Positions 17,342 to 26,266 of a stretch of 64,000 nucleotides of DNA are shown here, in pieces. Positions within the stretch are counted from its first letter, which is position 1. Each line of letters begins with the position of its first letter. Position numbers and translations under genes: made by a program. The notes beneath the pieces are model-generated. The model saw nothing but the letters and a program-made list of their open reading frames with translations, was not told where the DNA came from and made no database searches. The DNA comes from Clostridia bacterium (GTDB taxonomy: Bacteria > Bacillota > Clostridia > Oscillospirales > CAG-272): positions 1 through 64,000 of the forward strand of contig JAGASL010000040.1 of the NCBI GenBank assembly GCA_017621755.1, read 5' to 3'.

Positions 17342-18842
17342 TGGTTACCTCCGCAATGATGGGCCGCATAGCGGCGTACATCTTCTGATATGCCTTGTAA
17401 TTCTTTTCATAGATCACGCTGTTTTCCGCGTTCGGCGTATGCGTTTCCTTTTGCTTGACGAATCGGCTCTTTGCCTCGTAAAGATCGGCACACGCGCCCA
17501 TGGCCACGGCACACATCATGGCGGTGCCGCAGGCACCTACCTCACGCGCCTCCAGCGCCGTTACCGGGCGGCCAAGCACGTCTGCCTTGATTGATAGCCA
17601 CAGGGGCGAGGAGGCACCGCCACCCACCGCGTACAGAACGCGCGGGCGGATGCCAAAGCTTTCAAGCTGCTCAATATTGATGCGGATCTCGTAGGTCACG
17701 CCCTCCATCAGCGCACGGTAGATATCTACGTTCGTGTGCGAAAGAGTCAGGCCGGCGATCACCGCGCGGGCACCGTTATCCATATAGGGCGTAGCGGCAC
17801 CGGCAAAATGCGGCAGGATCAGAATATCCGTAGGCGCCTTGGGCGCAGCGGCATCCAGCTCGGCATAGATCTTCTTGCCTGCCTCTCTTGCCAGCTGCTC
17901 CTCATACCGGGCAAAATTGTCGCGGTACCATTTCAGCGTGGCGCCGCCGGTAAACGAGAAGGCATAGCAAACGTAGGTGCCGGGGAACACGTAGGGAACG
18001 ACCGAGTAGCCGCCCTCATACAGGCGCGGGTCCTCGGGGATATGATCGAACACGGGGGTAATGCACTCTACCGTGCCGGTACCGTCTACCGCCTCACCGG
18101 GGGTAAACACGCCAGAGCCAACGGCGGCGGCAACCTGGTCATGGCAGCCGCAGACGATGCGTGTCTCGGGCGAGAGACCAAGCTCCTTGGCCAGCGCGGG
18201 GCGGATCAGGCCGGCCACGCTACCGGTGGGCACGGGGGTAGAAAAGAGAGAAGGATCCACGCCGGCAGCGGCAAAGATCTCCTTGCTCCATTGTCTTTCC
18301 CGAATATCCAGCGCCATGGTACGCGCGGCAAGCGAATAATCGATCTTCGCCTCGCCCGAGAGGCGATAGACCACGTAGTCCTCTGCCAGCAGCACGCGCT
18401 TGATCCTTTCATAGATCTCAGGGCGGTTGTTCTTGATCCACATCAGCTTAGGCAGGCTGAACATGGCGTGGGGCTTTACCCCAGCGATATAGGTCAGCTT
18501 CTCCTCACCCAGTGAGGCGATCAGCTCCTTGACCTCGTCCTCACCGCGCGGGTCAGTATACAGCATAGAGGGAAGAAGCACCTCATCATGCTCGTCGAGC
18601 GCCACAAAGGTCTCACCAAAGGTGGTAACGCCAATGGCGGCGGGGGAATACCCCCGCCGTCCTACCTCGGTAATGACGGCAAGAACCGCCTCCCAGATCA
18701 CATTGGCGTCGATCTCGTGCGCGCCGTGGGCGCGCGTGACGTCGTATTCACGATAGGCGCTATCTAAAAAGCGACCGTCGCTTTCATACACCGTTATTTT
18801 GGTACCGGTGGTACCAACGTCAAGACCGGCAATCTGCATCAT
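17334..18842 (-). CDS. FGGY-family sugar kinase
   Basis: The 502-residue protein has the FGGY/ASKHA fold: phosphate loop 'GLDVGTTGTKI' at the start, 'GVTTFGETFV' near 75, 'CGCHDQVAAAVGSG' near 240 and the FGGY-like nucleotide region 'AVGGGASSPLWLSIKADVLG' near 410. It phosphorylates a ketose or polyol. The start could be the second ATG, three bases later, which is better spaced from AAGGAGG. Placed between an isomerase and an aldolase, it most likely makes the ketose phosphate that the aldolase cleaves. It is related to xylulo-, fuculo- and gluconokinases and the substrate is unresolved. Confidence 0.9.
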   Translation of the reverse strand: MMQIAGLDVGTTGTKITVYESDGRFLDSAYREYDVTRAHGAHEIDANVIWEAVLAVITEVGRRGYSPAAIGVTTFGETFVALDEHDEVLLPSMLYTDPRGEDEVKELIASLGEEKLTYIAGVKPHAMFSLPKLMWIKNNRPEIYERIKRVLLAEDYVVYRLSGEAKIDYSLAARTMALDIRERQWSKEIFAAAGVDPSLFSTPVPTGSVAGLIRPALAKELGLSPETRIVCGCHDQVAAAVGSGVFTPGEAVDGTGTVECITPVFDHIPEDPRLYEGGYSVVPYVFPGTYVCYAFSFTGGATLKWYRDNFARYEEQLAREAGKKIYAELDAAAPKAPTDILILPHFAGAATPYMDNGARAVIAGLTLSHTNVDIYRALMEGVTYEIRINIEQLESFGIRPRVLYAVGGGASSPLWLSIKADVLGRPVTALEAREVGACGTAMMCAVAMGACADLYEAKSRFVKQKETHTPNAENSVIYEKNYKAYQKMYAAMRPIIAEVTNE

Positions 18843-18849
18843 GTCCTCC

Positions 18850-20238
18850 TTACAGGTCCATTACGTCGTAGCCCAGGTAATATACAAAGGCCTCGCGCAG
18901 TACCTTTGCCATATGGCCAACGCCAACCGTGGTGTGGTGGCGGAAGCCCTCACGGCCGAGCTTGATGAGCTTTCTCTGCAGGTCATCGATCACGGCAACG
19001 CCGCCGCAGCCGAAGAATTCCTTCTCGATATCGTCATCGGTAAAGGCACCCTCGTCTACGTAGAAGGTCAGCTTGCCATCCTCGGTCTTGCAGTTCGAGA
19101 AGGTCATGGGGAAGGATGCGATGCGCCCCTCGTTGGCACCCCAACCGCAGCCGGGGCAGCCCTTAGCGAACATCTTGTGGTCGGTAACCAGACCCTTTTC
19201 CTTCATCAGCTTCTGGGCGGTAGAGCCGCAGTGGAAGAGGATGACCTTGTTCGGGTCGTCACCGTAGTTGTTGTTCCAGTCAAGGCAGGCAGTAGGCTTC
19301 TCAGAGGCCAGCTGCATCGAGTACATGTTGATGGCCGAGCAGAGGTCGATCTCGCAGGATGCTACGATGCCGCGGTCATTCAGCTCGGAAAGCAGCACGC
19401 AGGGAGCCACGCCCAGGTCGGTCTGCATCTCTTCCCAGCAGCGCAGGGTGATGCAGTCAAGACGGAACTCGCGCATATAATCGTCGATAACCACGCTGAC
19501 CTTGGCCAGGGTGTTCATCTTATCCTCCGGCACGAGGCCGCAGTTGGTGTAGTTCTTCAGGTGCTCCTTGCGGGCAACTACCTTTTCATCGTTGTCGGCA
19601 TACTGTCTGACGCGCCAGAACAGGTCGGACAGGTCAAAGGTCTCGCAGGTGATGCCGTACTTCTGCAGGGTGATCTCATCATAGCGCACGGTCTTGAACT
19701 TCGAGGTGCGGGCGCCCAGCACGCCGATAGAGAAGTGGCGCATGCCGTTAACAACGCGGCAAATGGCGGCGAAATCATCAATGTTCTGACGGAATTCGGG
19801 GGTCAGGGGATGAACCACGTGGGGCTCGAGCACGGTAAACGGGATGCCATACTGATGGAACACGTCCTCAATGCTGAACTTACCGCAGTAGGAGTCACGA
19901 CGATGGGCAAAATCCATCAGACCGATCTCATCCGGGTAGGCCTGGATCAGAATCGGCTTGCCGCAATGCTCAAGGGCGGCAACGGCACCGTTTTCATCGC
20001 TGAAGTTCGGCAGGGACATGATGACACCGTCATACTGCCCCTCATAGCCCTTCAGCCACTCGGCATACTTCCAGCCCTCCTGGCGGGTCTCAACAGCGCC
20101 GTAGCGGGTCATGTCTGCCGGGGGCATGATGTACTCGTGGCCGGCATCGGTCACCGCCTTGGCAACCTCCTCACGCGCACCGGCGATCAGGGTCTCCGGG
20201 AAAAAGCCTCTGTTACCAAAATATAATGCAAATTTCAT
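18850..20238 (-). CDS. L-fucose/L-arabinose isomerase-like sugar isomerase
   Basis: The first gene of the operon starts at the ATG after CAGGAGGAAATTT and encodes 462 residues. The C-terminal half carries the FucI/AraA-type signature: an acidic ligand in 'ASCEIDLCSAINMYSM', then 'LDWNNNYGDDPNKVILFHCGS' containing the aspartate and histidine positions of the metal site, and a closing GVGHMAKVL. It would convert an aldose to a ketose. The protein is shorter than true L-fucose isomerase (about 590), fitting the broader FucI-like family of uncertain specificity. The divergent neighbour is the PocR-AraC regulator. Confidence 0.85.
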   Translation of the reverse strand: MKFALYFGNRGFFPETLIAGAREEVAKAVTDAGHEYIMPPADMTRYGAVETRQEGWKYAEWLKGYEGQYDGVIMSLPNFSDENGAVAALEHCGKPILIQAYPDEIGLMDFAHRRDSYCGKFSIEDVFHQYGIPFTVLEPHVVHPLTPEFRQNIDDFAAICRVVNGMRHFSIGVLGARTSKFKTVRYDEITLQKYGITCETFDLSDLFWRVRQYADNDEKVVARKEHLKNYTNCGLVPEDKMNTLAKVSVVIDDYMREFRLDCITLRCWEEMQTDLGVAPCVLLSELNDRGIVASCEIDLCSAINMYSMQLASEKPTACLDWNNNYGDDPNKVILFHCGSTAQKLMKEKGLVTDHKMFAKGCPGCGWGANEGRIASFPMTFSNCKTEDGKLTFYVDEGAFTDDDIEKEFFGCGGVAVIDDLQRKLIKLGREGFRHHTTVGVGHMAKVLREAFVYYLGYDVMDL

Positions 20239-20269
20239 AAATTTCCTCCTGCCTTTCTGCAGTTTTTTC

Positions 20270-20297
20270 TTGATTTTACCATAAAATGTGCTAAAAT
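20270..20297 (+). promoter_or_regulatory. Promoter of the PocR-AraC regulator
   Basis: TTGATT, 16 bases, then TAAAAT. The 114-base gap to the divergent operon must also hold the operon promoter (a TAAAAT on the minus strand at 20275-20280 is the best -10 candidate, with a weak -35). Confidence 0.55.
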
Positions 20298-20352
20298 AAT
20301 AGTAAAGAACATCCAAAAAATATGTAAAAACGTACAGAATGGTGGTGCTATT

Positions 20353-21171
20353 ATGCCATTATACATCAATCAGGATCTGACTACGCTGATGGAGCACTTT
20401 CACGTGCTGACCGGGCTGCGCATGGTTCTCTTTGATGAAAACTATCACGAGCTGCTCTCTTACCCTGCCGAAGGTATTCCCTTTTGCGTATGCATGCGGC
20501 AGAACGCCGCCTTTGACGAGCAGTGCCGGGAAAGCGACCGCATCTCGTTTGAGCGCTGCCGCAAAACGCACGAGCTGACGGTGTATAAGTGCCACGCCGG
20601 GCTGATCGAGGCGACCGCGCCGCTGATGGCGGACGGAAAGATCATCGGCTACGTGATGTTTGGCCAAATCACCGACATTAAGGATAAGGATGAGCTGCTC
20701 CTCACCCTGCGGGCGCTGGTGAACATGTATGCCGACGGGCAGGATCTTGACGATGCCATTCGCCACATCAGGTGCAAAAACACGCGCCAGATCTTAGCCG
20801 CCTCTAAAATCTTAGAGGCTTGTGCCAACTATATTCTGCTAAAGGAAATGATCAAGCCGGCCGATAAGGAGTTTTTCGACACGGTAGAAAAATACATCCG
20901 CGACCACATCGGCGAGGATATTACCGTAGAGCGGCTGTGCCGCGAATTTCACATCAGCCGCACCAACCTTTACGCGGCCCTGCGGCCGCACGTGGACGGC
21001 GGTATTGCCGCCTACATCCGCCATTGCCGGCTGACCGTAGCGCGCGAGCTGGTCAAGAGCACCGACCTGCCCATTGCCGATATTGCCGCCCGCGTGGGCT
21101 TTGACGATTATAACTATTTTCTTCGCGTATTCAAAAAGGCCTACGGCACCTCGCCGAAGAGGCTGAGGTAA
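20353..21171 (+). CDS. AraC-family regulator with PocR sensory domain
   Basis: The 272-residue protein has an N-terminal PocR-type ligand domain (1-165): 'FHVLTGLRMVLFDENYHEL', the cysteine-bearing FCVCMRQN and CRESD, then 'YKCHAGLIEATAPLMADGKI' and 'GYVMFGQI'. The last 100 residues are the AraC double helix-turn-helix (LCREFHISRTNLYAAL and VGFDDYNYFLRVFKKAYG). It is divergent from the five-gene sugar operon, whose promoter region it shares, so it is the likely activator. PocR domains are known to sense small diols and related compounds; here a sugar or its breakdown product is probable. Confidence 0.9.
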   Translation: MPLYINQDLTTLMEHFHVLTGLRMVLFDENYHELLSYPAEGIPFCVCMRQNAAFDEQCRESDRISFERCRKTHELTVYKCHAGLIEATAPLMADGKIIGYVMFGQITDIKDKDELLLTLRALVNMYADGQDLDDAIRHIRCKNTRQILAASKILEACANYILLKEMIKPADKEFFDTVEKYIRDHIGEDITVERLCREFHISRTNLYAALRPHVDGGIAAYIRHCRLTVARELVKSTDLPIADIAARVGFDDYNYFLRVFKKAYGTSPKRLR

Positions 21172-21175
21172 CGAT

Positions 21176-21691
21176 ATGAAGCAACCGTTAGAGATCGAGC
21201 GAAAGTTTCTCATCCGCATGCCGGATGTGTCCCTTCTTGCCGCGCAGCCGGGGGCGCGGATCAAGCATATCACGCAGACCTATCTGCTCTCCCCCGCCGG
21301 CATGACCGCTCGTGTTCGCCGCGTGAGGGAGGACGGGGTGGTGCGCTATATCCGCACCGAAAAAAGTCGCCTTTCCGACCTCACCGCCATCGAGCGTGAA
21401 CAGGAGCTGGACGAGGAGGGCTATCGCGCTGCCCTGCGCGTAGCAGACCCAGAGCGACTGCCCATCAAGAAAACGCGCTATGCCCTACCATATGAGGGAC
21501 ACGTGATGGAGGTGGATATTTACACCTTCTGGGATGACCGCGCCACCTTAGAGGTGGAGCTTGCAAGCGAGGACGAGTCATTTTCTCTCCCCTCTTACTT
21601 ATCAGTAGTGGCCGAGGTGACAAGCGACCGCCGCTATAAAAACGCGCAGCTGGCAAGGGTGGTACCAAACGACCCCTTGCCGGAGGAATAA
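21176..21691 (+). CDS. CYTH-domain protein (triphosphate-tunnel enzyme)
   Basis: The 171-residue protein begins with the CYTH signature EIERKFLIR and shows alternating charged strands (VRRVREDGVVRYIRTEK, DLTAIEREQELDEEGY, 'MEVDIYTFWDDRATLEVEL') that build the triphosphate tunnel. Stand-alone bacterial members hydrolyse inorganic triphosphate or make cyclic AMP. It lies four bases after the regulator gene and two bases before the methionine aminopeptidase gene, so the three are probably co-transcribed. Confidence 0.85.
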   Translation: MKQPLEIERKFLIRMPDVSLLAAQPGARIKHITQTYLLSPAGMTARVRRVREDGVVRYIRTEKSRLSDLTAIEREQELDEEGYRAALRVADPERLPIKKTRYALPYEGHVMEVDIYTFWDDRATLEVELASEDESFSLPSYLSVVAEVTSDRRYKNAQLARVVPNDPLPEE

Positions 21692-21693
21692 CG

Positions 21694-22527
21694 ATGGAGC
21701 AAGCAAGCCCCCTGCGCGAGCGGGCGGCTGCCTTGATCCACATGCTGCGGGCAGAGGGTAAGCGCACCCCCTCTCTTGCCATGATCAAAAGCGAGCGCGA
21801 GATCGCCGGCATACGCGAGGCGGGGCGTGTCAATTCCCTGGTGCTGGATGCGGTAGCCGCCATGATCGGTGAGGGGGTCAGCACCGCCGAAATCGACAAC
21901 GTGGTGATGCGAGAGACCAAGCGCCTGGGCGGCAAGCCCACCTGCCTTGGCTTTCAGGGCTTTCCACGCGCGGTATGCACCTCGGTCAACGAGGTGATAT
22001 GCCACGGCATCCCGGATGAAAGGGTTATCCTGCGCAAGGGGGATATCGTCAACGTGGATTGCACCACCACCTACGGTGGCTACGTGGGGGATGCCTCGCG
22101 CATGTTTATCATCGGACAGGCGGATGCCGCTGCCCGCCGCCTGGTGCGTGTGACAGAGGAATGCCTGGCGCTAGCTCTTGCCGGCCTGGGACCGATGATG
22201 CCGCTCGGCGATATCGGCTACCGCATTGCGCGCCACGCACATGAAAACGGCTATACCGTGGTGCGCGAGATCGGTGGGCACGGCGTGGGGCTTTCGATGC
22301 ATGAGGAGCCCTTTGTCAGCCACGTAACAGCCAAGGAGGGCCAGGGCATGCTGCTGTTGCCCGGCATGGTCTTTACCATCGAGCCGATGGTCAACGAGGG
22401 CAGTCGCTTTTTTACCTGCGACAAGCGCGATGGCTGGACGGTCCGCACGGCGGATGGCCGCCGTTCTGCCCAGGTAGAGCATATGCTGCTGATCACCGAG
22501 GGCGGCTATGAGATCTTATCAAGGTAA
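21694..22527 (+). CDS. map: Methionine aminopeptidase, type I
   Basis: The 277-residue protein has the pita-bread fold with the five metal ligands visible: two aspartates in 'NVDCTTTYGGYVGDASRMF', the histidine in GGHGVGLSMHEEP, the glutamate in FTIEPMVNEG and the last glutamate in QVEHMLLITEGG. It removes initiator methionine from new proteins. The first 30 residues before 'SLAMIKSEREIAGIREAG' are an extension of unknown role. A GGAGGAA site precedes the ATG. Confidence 0.93.
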   Translation: MEQASPLRERAAALIHMLRAEGKRTPSLAMIKSEREIAGIREAGRVNSLVLDAVAAMIGEGVSTAEIDNVVMRETKRLGGKPTCLGFQGFPRAVCTSVNEVICHGIPDERVILRKGDIVNVDCTTTYGGYVGDASRMFIIGQADAAARRLVRVTEECLALALAGLGPMMPLGDIGYRIARHAHENGYTVVREIGGHGVGLSMHEEPFVSHVTAKEGQGMLLLPGMVFTIEPMVNEGSRFFTCDKRDGWTVRTADGRRSAQVEHMLLITEGGYEILSR

Positions 22528-22532
22528 CTGCT

Positions 22533-23207
22533 ATGATGATACTGTATGAGGACGCATACCTGATCGTATGCGAGAAGGAGCCAGGGGTCCTTTCCGCCCC
22601 CAAGGGAAACGGCGAGGGCAAGGATATGCTTTCCCTGCTTGCTGCCCTGTTTGCCGAACGCGGTGAAAGCACGGTACCCTACCCCGTTCACCGCTTAGAC
22701 CGGCCAACCGGCGGCCTGATGGTCTTTGCTAAAGACCAAAAAAGCGCGGCTTCGCTTTCCACCGCCGCAGCAGGCGAGGGGATGAAAAAGGAATACCTGG
22801 CCGTTTTAGAGGGCGTGCCGGACAAGGCGCAGGGGGAGCTGTGCGACCTGCTGTTTTTTGACAGGCAGCGGGATAAAAGCTACGTGGTGCAGCGTCAGCG
22901 CACCGGGGTAAAGGAGGCGCGCCTGACCTACGAGGTGCTGGCCACACGCCTGCCGGACGAGGCCTGCCCCATCCCACTTTCGCTTGTGCGCGTGCGGCTA
23001 TTGACCGGGCGCACGCACCAGATCCGCGCCCAGTTTGCCGCACGCCGCCTGCCGCTGTATGGTGACGCGCGCTACGGTGCTACCACGCGCGGGCGCATGG
23101 GGCTGCTGGCCGCCACGCTCACCTTCCCCCATCCGAAGGACGGGCAGACGATGCGCTTTGCGTTACCAATGCCGAAGGAGTCGCCCTTTTCACTCTTCGA
23201 AGATTGA
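22533..23207 (+). CDS. RluA-family RNA pseudouridine synthase
   Basis: The 224-residue protein carries the catalytic HRLDRPTGGLMVFAK motif near residue 50 and the later RLLTGRTHQIRAQFA and 'LYGDARYG' motifs of RluA enzymes. It has no S4 domain, so it is the short RluC/RluD-like catalytic form. It converts uridine to pseudouridine in rRNA or tRNA; the site is unknown. It follows map by five bases and ends the unit. Confidence 0.9.
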   Translation: MMILYEDAYLIVCEKEPGVLSAPKGNGEGKDMLSLLAALFAERGESTVPYPVHRLDRPTGGLMVFAKDQKSAASLSTAAAGEGMKKEYLAVLEGVPDKAQGELCDLLFFDRQRDKSYVVQRQRTGVKEARLTYEVLATRLPDEACPIPLSLVRVRLLTGRTHQIRAQFAARRLPLYGDARYGATTRGRMGLLAATLTFPHPKDGQTMRFALPMPKESPFSLFED

Positions 23208-23242
23208 CCGATCGTGCAAAAAACGAAACGGATATGGTAAAT

Positions 23243-23262
23243 ACAGGTCTTCCTGTTTTTTC
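23243..23262 (+). terminator. Weak terminator after the pseudouridine synthase gene
   Basis: A 5-bp stem (ACAGG-TCTT-CCTGT) is followed by a T-run. It directly abuts the TATAAT (23263-23268) that probably serves the next gene. Confidence 0.4.
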
Positions 23263-23310
23263 TATAATATAATTACCATGCGGCTACGGCCGAAAGAAAG
23301 GATGTCTGCT

Positions 23311-24954
23311 ATGTTCAAATTAACTGCTGTCAGTGCCGGCGAAAAGGTCTATCGCACCGGTGCCCCCGTAGCACTGGAGACCCCGCTTTACCTCTTTGAG
23401 GGGGAAAGCGTATCCCTTCAGCTGAATTTGTTTGCCGATTACGATTACCGCAACGTATCCGTTCGCCTGGTGGGTGGCCCGGTTGCCCGCGCGACCCAGG
23501 TGCGCCGCGTAGGCCTGGTGCCCGCCGTACTGGATGCCAGCCCTTGGCATGACGATTATTATGAGATCCGCGAGGATCATTTGTACCCTGACGTGCTGGA
23601 AAAGTGCAATCCCCTTTTGCTGCACGGCATGGCCAACGCCAACCAGACCCTGTTCCTGACCATTCAGGATAGTGATAAGATCGCCCCCGGTAAGCACAAG
23701 ATCATTGCCAGACTGTACGATAATGGCAAATATCTCACCCGTGCGACCTTTGAGGTGATCAAGCTGCCGGCCCGCCTGCCCGCGCAGAAGTGGGCACTGA
23801 CCACCTGGATGCATTATGACAGCTTTGTTGACCAGCACCACGTAAAGCTCTTTACCAAGGATTTCTACAAGCTGTTTACCTCTTACTTAGAGAAGGCGGC
23901 CATCGGCGGCCAGAACATGCTGCTGGTGCCCCTCTTTACCCCCGCCTTTGATACCCAGATCGGCGGTGAGCGCCACACGGCACAGCTGCTGGACATCCGC
24001 GAGCCGGAGCCGGGCGTTTTCACCTTTGATTTTGAAAAAACCAACGAGTTTATCCGTTTTGCCCTCTCGCACGGTATGAAGTACCTGGAGATGCCCCCCT
24101 GCTATACCCAGTGGGGTGCCAAGAACGCGCCCAAGATCCTGGTTCGCGACCAAAAGGGCCGTCTGCGCCGCCGCTTTGGCTGGGAGACGGATGCCCTTTC
24201 TGACGAGTATAAGGACTTTTTGCGCCAGATGCTGACCGCGCTGAACGCCAACCTGCGCGAGAACGGCTGGGAGGAGATCTCCTTCTTCCACGTCTCAGAC
24301 GAGCCGAACCTGGAGCAGTACGATCAGTACATGGCCTGCAAGAACTTTATCATGCCCCTGATCGGCAAGAGCCGCACGCTGGATGCCTGCTCGCACCTCG
24401 AGTTTGCCGGCAAGACCGACCGCGAATATTCCGTTTGCGTGATCAACACCGTGCAGAACTACATTGATGCCAACGTTCGCCCGCTGTGCACCTACTACTG
24501 CTGCGGCCCGGTGAACAACCACTACACCAACCGCTTCCTTTCTATGCCGCTGCCGCGCGTTTCGGTGCTGGGTCTGCAGATGTTCCGCTACGATATGGAC
24601 CTGTTCCTGCACTGGGGCTTTAACTTCTACAACAGCATGCATTCCCGCCGCCCGATCAACCCGTATAACAACACGGATGCCGATGCCGTATTCTCGGCCG
24701 GCGACGCCTTTATCGTGTACCCGGATTACGCCGGCTTTGGCGCCAACGCCTCGCTGCGCCTGCACGCAATGGAGACCGGTATGCGCGTAGCGCGTATGCT
24801 GTACCTCTACCAGTCGCTTACCTCGCGTGAGACGGCGCTGGCATTCTTAGACGAGGAGGGTGTTACGGGGCTGAACGTATACCCCCTGGAGCACGGCTGG
24901 CTTGACCGCCTGACCGCGCGCCTGTGCGAGAAGATCGCCGAAAAGCTCGCTTGA
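23311..24954 (+). CDS. DUF4091-type glycoside hydrolase-like protein
   Basis: Starting at the ATG nine bases after AAAGGA, the protein is 547 residues without a signal peptide. An N-terminal beta domain (1-165) is followed by a TIM-barrel region with 'TTWMHYDSFVDQHHVKLFT', the adjacent acid pair in FFHVSDEPN (near residue 330) and 'LHWGFNFYNSMHSRRPINPY', matching the DUF4091/GH123-related catalytic domain, where neighbouring Asp and Glu act in substrate-assisted hydrolysis of N-acetyl-hexosaminides. A cytoplasmic exo-glycosidase is the best reading; activity is inferred from family only. A composite hairpin element follows the gene. Confidence 0.78.
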   Translation: MFKLTAVSAGEKVYRTGAPVALETPLYLFEGESVSLQLNLFADYDYRNVSVRLVGGPVARATQVRRVGLVPAVLDASPWHDDYYEIREDHLYPDVLEKCNPLLLHGMANANQTLFLTIQDSDKIAPGKHKIIARLYDNGKYLTRATFEVIKLPARLPAQKWALTTWMHYDSFVDQHHVKLFTKDFYKLFTSYLEKAAIGGQNMLLVPLFTPAFDTQIGGERHTAQLLDIREPEPGVFTFDFEKTNEFIRFALSHGMKYLEMPPCYTQWGAKNAPKILVRDQKGRLRRRFGWETDALSDEYKDFLRQMLTALNANLRENGWEEISFFHVSDEPNLEQYDQYMACKNFIMPLIGKSRTLDACSHLEFAGKTDREYSVCVINTVQNYIDANVRPLCTYYCCGPVNNHYTNRFLSMPLPRVSVLGLQMFRYDMDLFLHWGFNFYNSMHSRRPINPYNNTDADAVFSAGDAFIVYPDYAGFGANASLRLHAMETGMRVARMLYLYQSLTSRETALAFLDEEGVTGLNVYPLEHGWLDRLTARLCEKIAEKLA

Positions 24955-24985
24955 TCATCAGATAACCAACACACGGGTGCCCCCA

Positions 24986-25291
24986 TATGGGCGCGTCCAA
25001 TAACGAAGATTTGAAATAAAAACAACAACGCGCCCATAACGAAATTCGCCTGACGGCGAGTGAAATAGCTTCGCTGTGAAATATTTGCTTCGCAAATGTG
25101 AAATGTTTGCTGATGCAAACGTGGCGAATTTCATTTCACATTCGGCAACGCCGAATATTTCACAATTCACAAGGTGAATTATTTCACTTCCGATTGGGAG
25201 AAAAATGCCAAAGCAACGCAAAAGCACTCATGTCAGACGATTTTATCGTTCATCATAAGTGCTTTTCTGCTATTCTGTCAAAACTGCGTTG
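24986..25291. repeat. Composite multi-hairpin element A
   Basis: This 306-base non-coding stretch is built of hairpins. An 11-bp stem (24986-24996 with 25028-25038) is followed by a 10-bp long-range stem (GAAATTCGCC at 25041-25050 with 25123-25132) enclosing small hairpins at 25067-25075, 25083-25097 and 25105-25120. Two more follow at 25140-25156 and 25164-25180. Loops are mostly three bases and GTGAAAT or its complement ATTTCAC separates the units. A final two-part hairpin (25214-25220 with 25285-25291, inner stem AAAAGCACT) closes the element. It lies between two co-directional genes. Confidence 0.85.
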
Positions 25292-25346
25292 TCGGGCATA
25301 AACATATGGATAGACACCCGTTTTTTCAAAAAGGAGGAAACGAAAG

Positions 25347-26261
25347 ATGGAACGAGAACTGCACTTTGGTATGTTTCACACCGGGTTAGAAAAAGGACGC
25401 AAGGGCTTTGATTTTGCGCTAAAAAACCCCTCGCTTGACCTGTTTATCTGCGAATGTGATTATCGCGGCGAGGTGTTTGAGAGTCAGCTGACTGAGATCG
25501 CGGCTGCCGGCAAAAAGGCCTTTATCACCTTCTCCTACCTGCTATTTCGCCGGGTAAGCCGCGAGGAGCAGATGGTAGACGTGGGCGGCGAATATTACGC
25601 CAAGTGCGTGCTGCAGCCCGACTACCGCGAGCGCCTGGTCGCCATGAAGGCCGTGCTGGACGAAAAGCCGTATAAGGACGCCATTCTCGGCTTTTACGTA
25701 GACGAGCCCTTTTTGCAGGGCATCTCGGCTGCCGATTTCACCGTGGCCACCAAGGCCATGCGCGAGATCTTGCCCGAAATGCGCATTATCCCCTGCTTCT
25801 GCATTGCGCCGGTAGCACCGAATTACTGGACCATTCCGCACGTAGACAGCATCACGCCGGACTGTATTCGCTACATTACCGACATTGCCTACGATCTCTA
25901 CCACCCCTACAAGTCCGAGACCTATGACAAGATCCACGCCGAGATGCATGAGCGCATGGGCGACCTGGTTGACAAGATCCGTGTTTGGTACGTGCCCGGC
26001 ACGATGAACTATCGCGGTGACAAGGAGGAGACGTACGCCCTAGAGCACCTATACAACTTTGCCCGTTGCTTGGAAAAGGAAAAGAACCCGGGCGGCCTGC
26101 TCTTCTATACCTGGATCACCTTTCCGAACGATAGCATTGGCAACGTAGGGCTGGAGGTCATGACCGAGCAGCACGGGTGGGATCACATCTTCCCGGCAAT
26201 CGACACGGTGGTTGACCGCCTGCGCCGCGGCGAGCCGGTAGGCGAGGATTACATGGCATAA
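25347..26261 (+). CDS. Putative TIM-barrel glycosidase-like protein of unknown family
   Basis: The 304-residue protein starts after AAAAAGGAGG. I do not recognise a family. Its pattern of strands and helices fits a TIM barrel, and 'AILGFYVDEPFLQG' near residue 115 resembles an acid-bearing barrel strand like the VSDEP strand of the upstream DUF4091 protein. 'YDLYHPYKSETYDKIHAEMH' and 'GGLLFYTWITFPND' would be later strands. There is no signal peptide. It lies downstream of the DUF4091 gene across element A, and element B follows its stop. Confidence 0.6.
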   Translation: MERELHFGMFHTGLEKGRKGFDFALKNPSLDLFICECDYRGEVFESQLTEIAAAGKKAFITFSYLLFRRVSREEQMVDVGGEYYAKCVLQPDYRERLVAMKAVLDEKPYKDAILGFYVDEPFLQGISAADFTVATKAMREILPEMRIIPCFCIAPVAPNYWTIPHVDSITPDCIRYITDIAYDLYHPYKSETYDKIHAEMHERMGDLVDKIRVWYVPGTMNYRGDKEETYALEHLYNFARCLEKEKNPGGLLFYTWITFPNDSIGNVGLEVMTEQHGWDHIFPAIDTVVDRLRRGEPVGEDYMA

Positions 26262-26266
26262 TAACA

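Noticed and set aside
18799-20226. A 475-codon plus-strand frame opposite the sugar isomerase
   Set aside because: It lacks a ribosome site and recognisable domains, whereas the minus-strand gene has the isomerase signature and fits the operon.
24986-25291. Possible CRISPR array in the hairpin-rich gap
   Set aside because: The repeated unit is only 7-9 bases, the intervals are themselves palindromes of unequal size and no cas genes are present.
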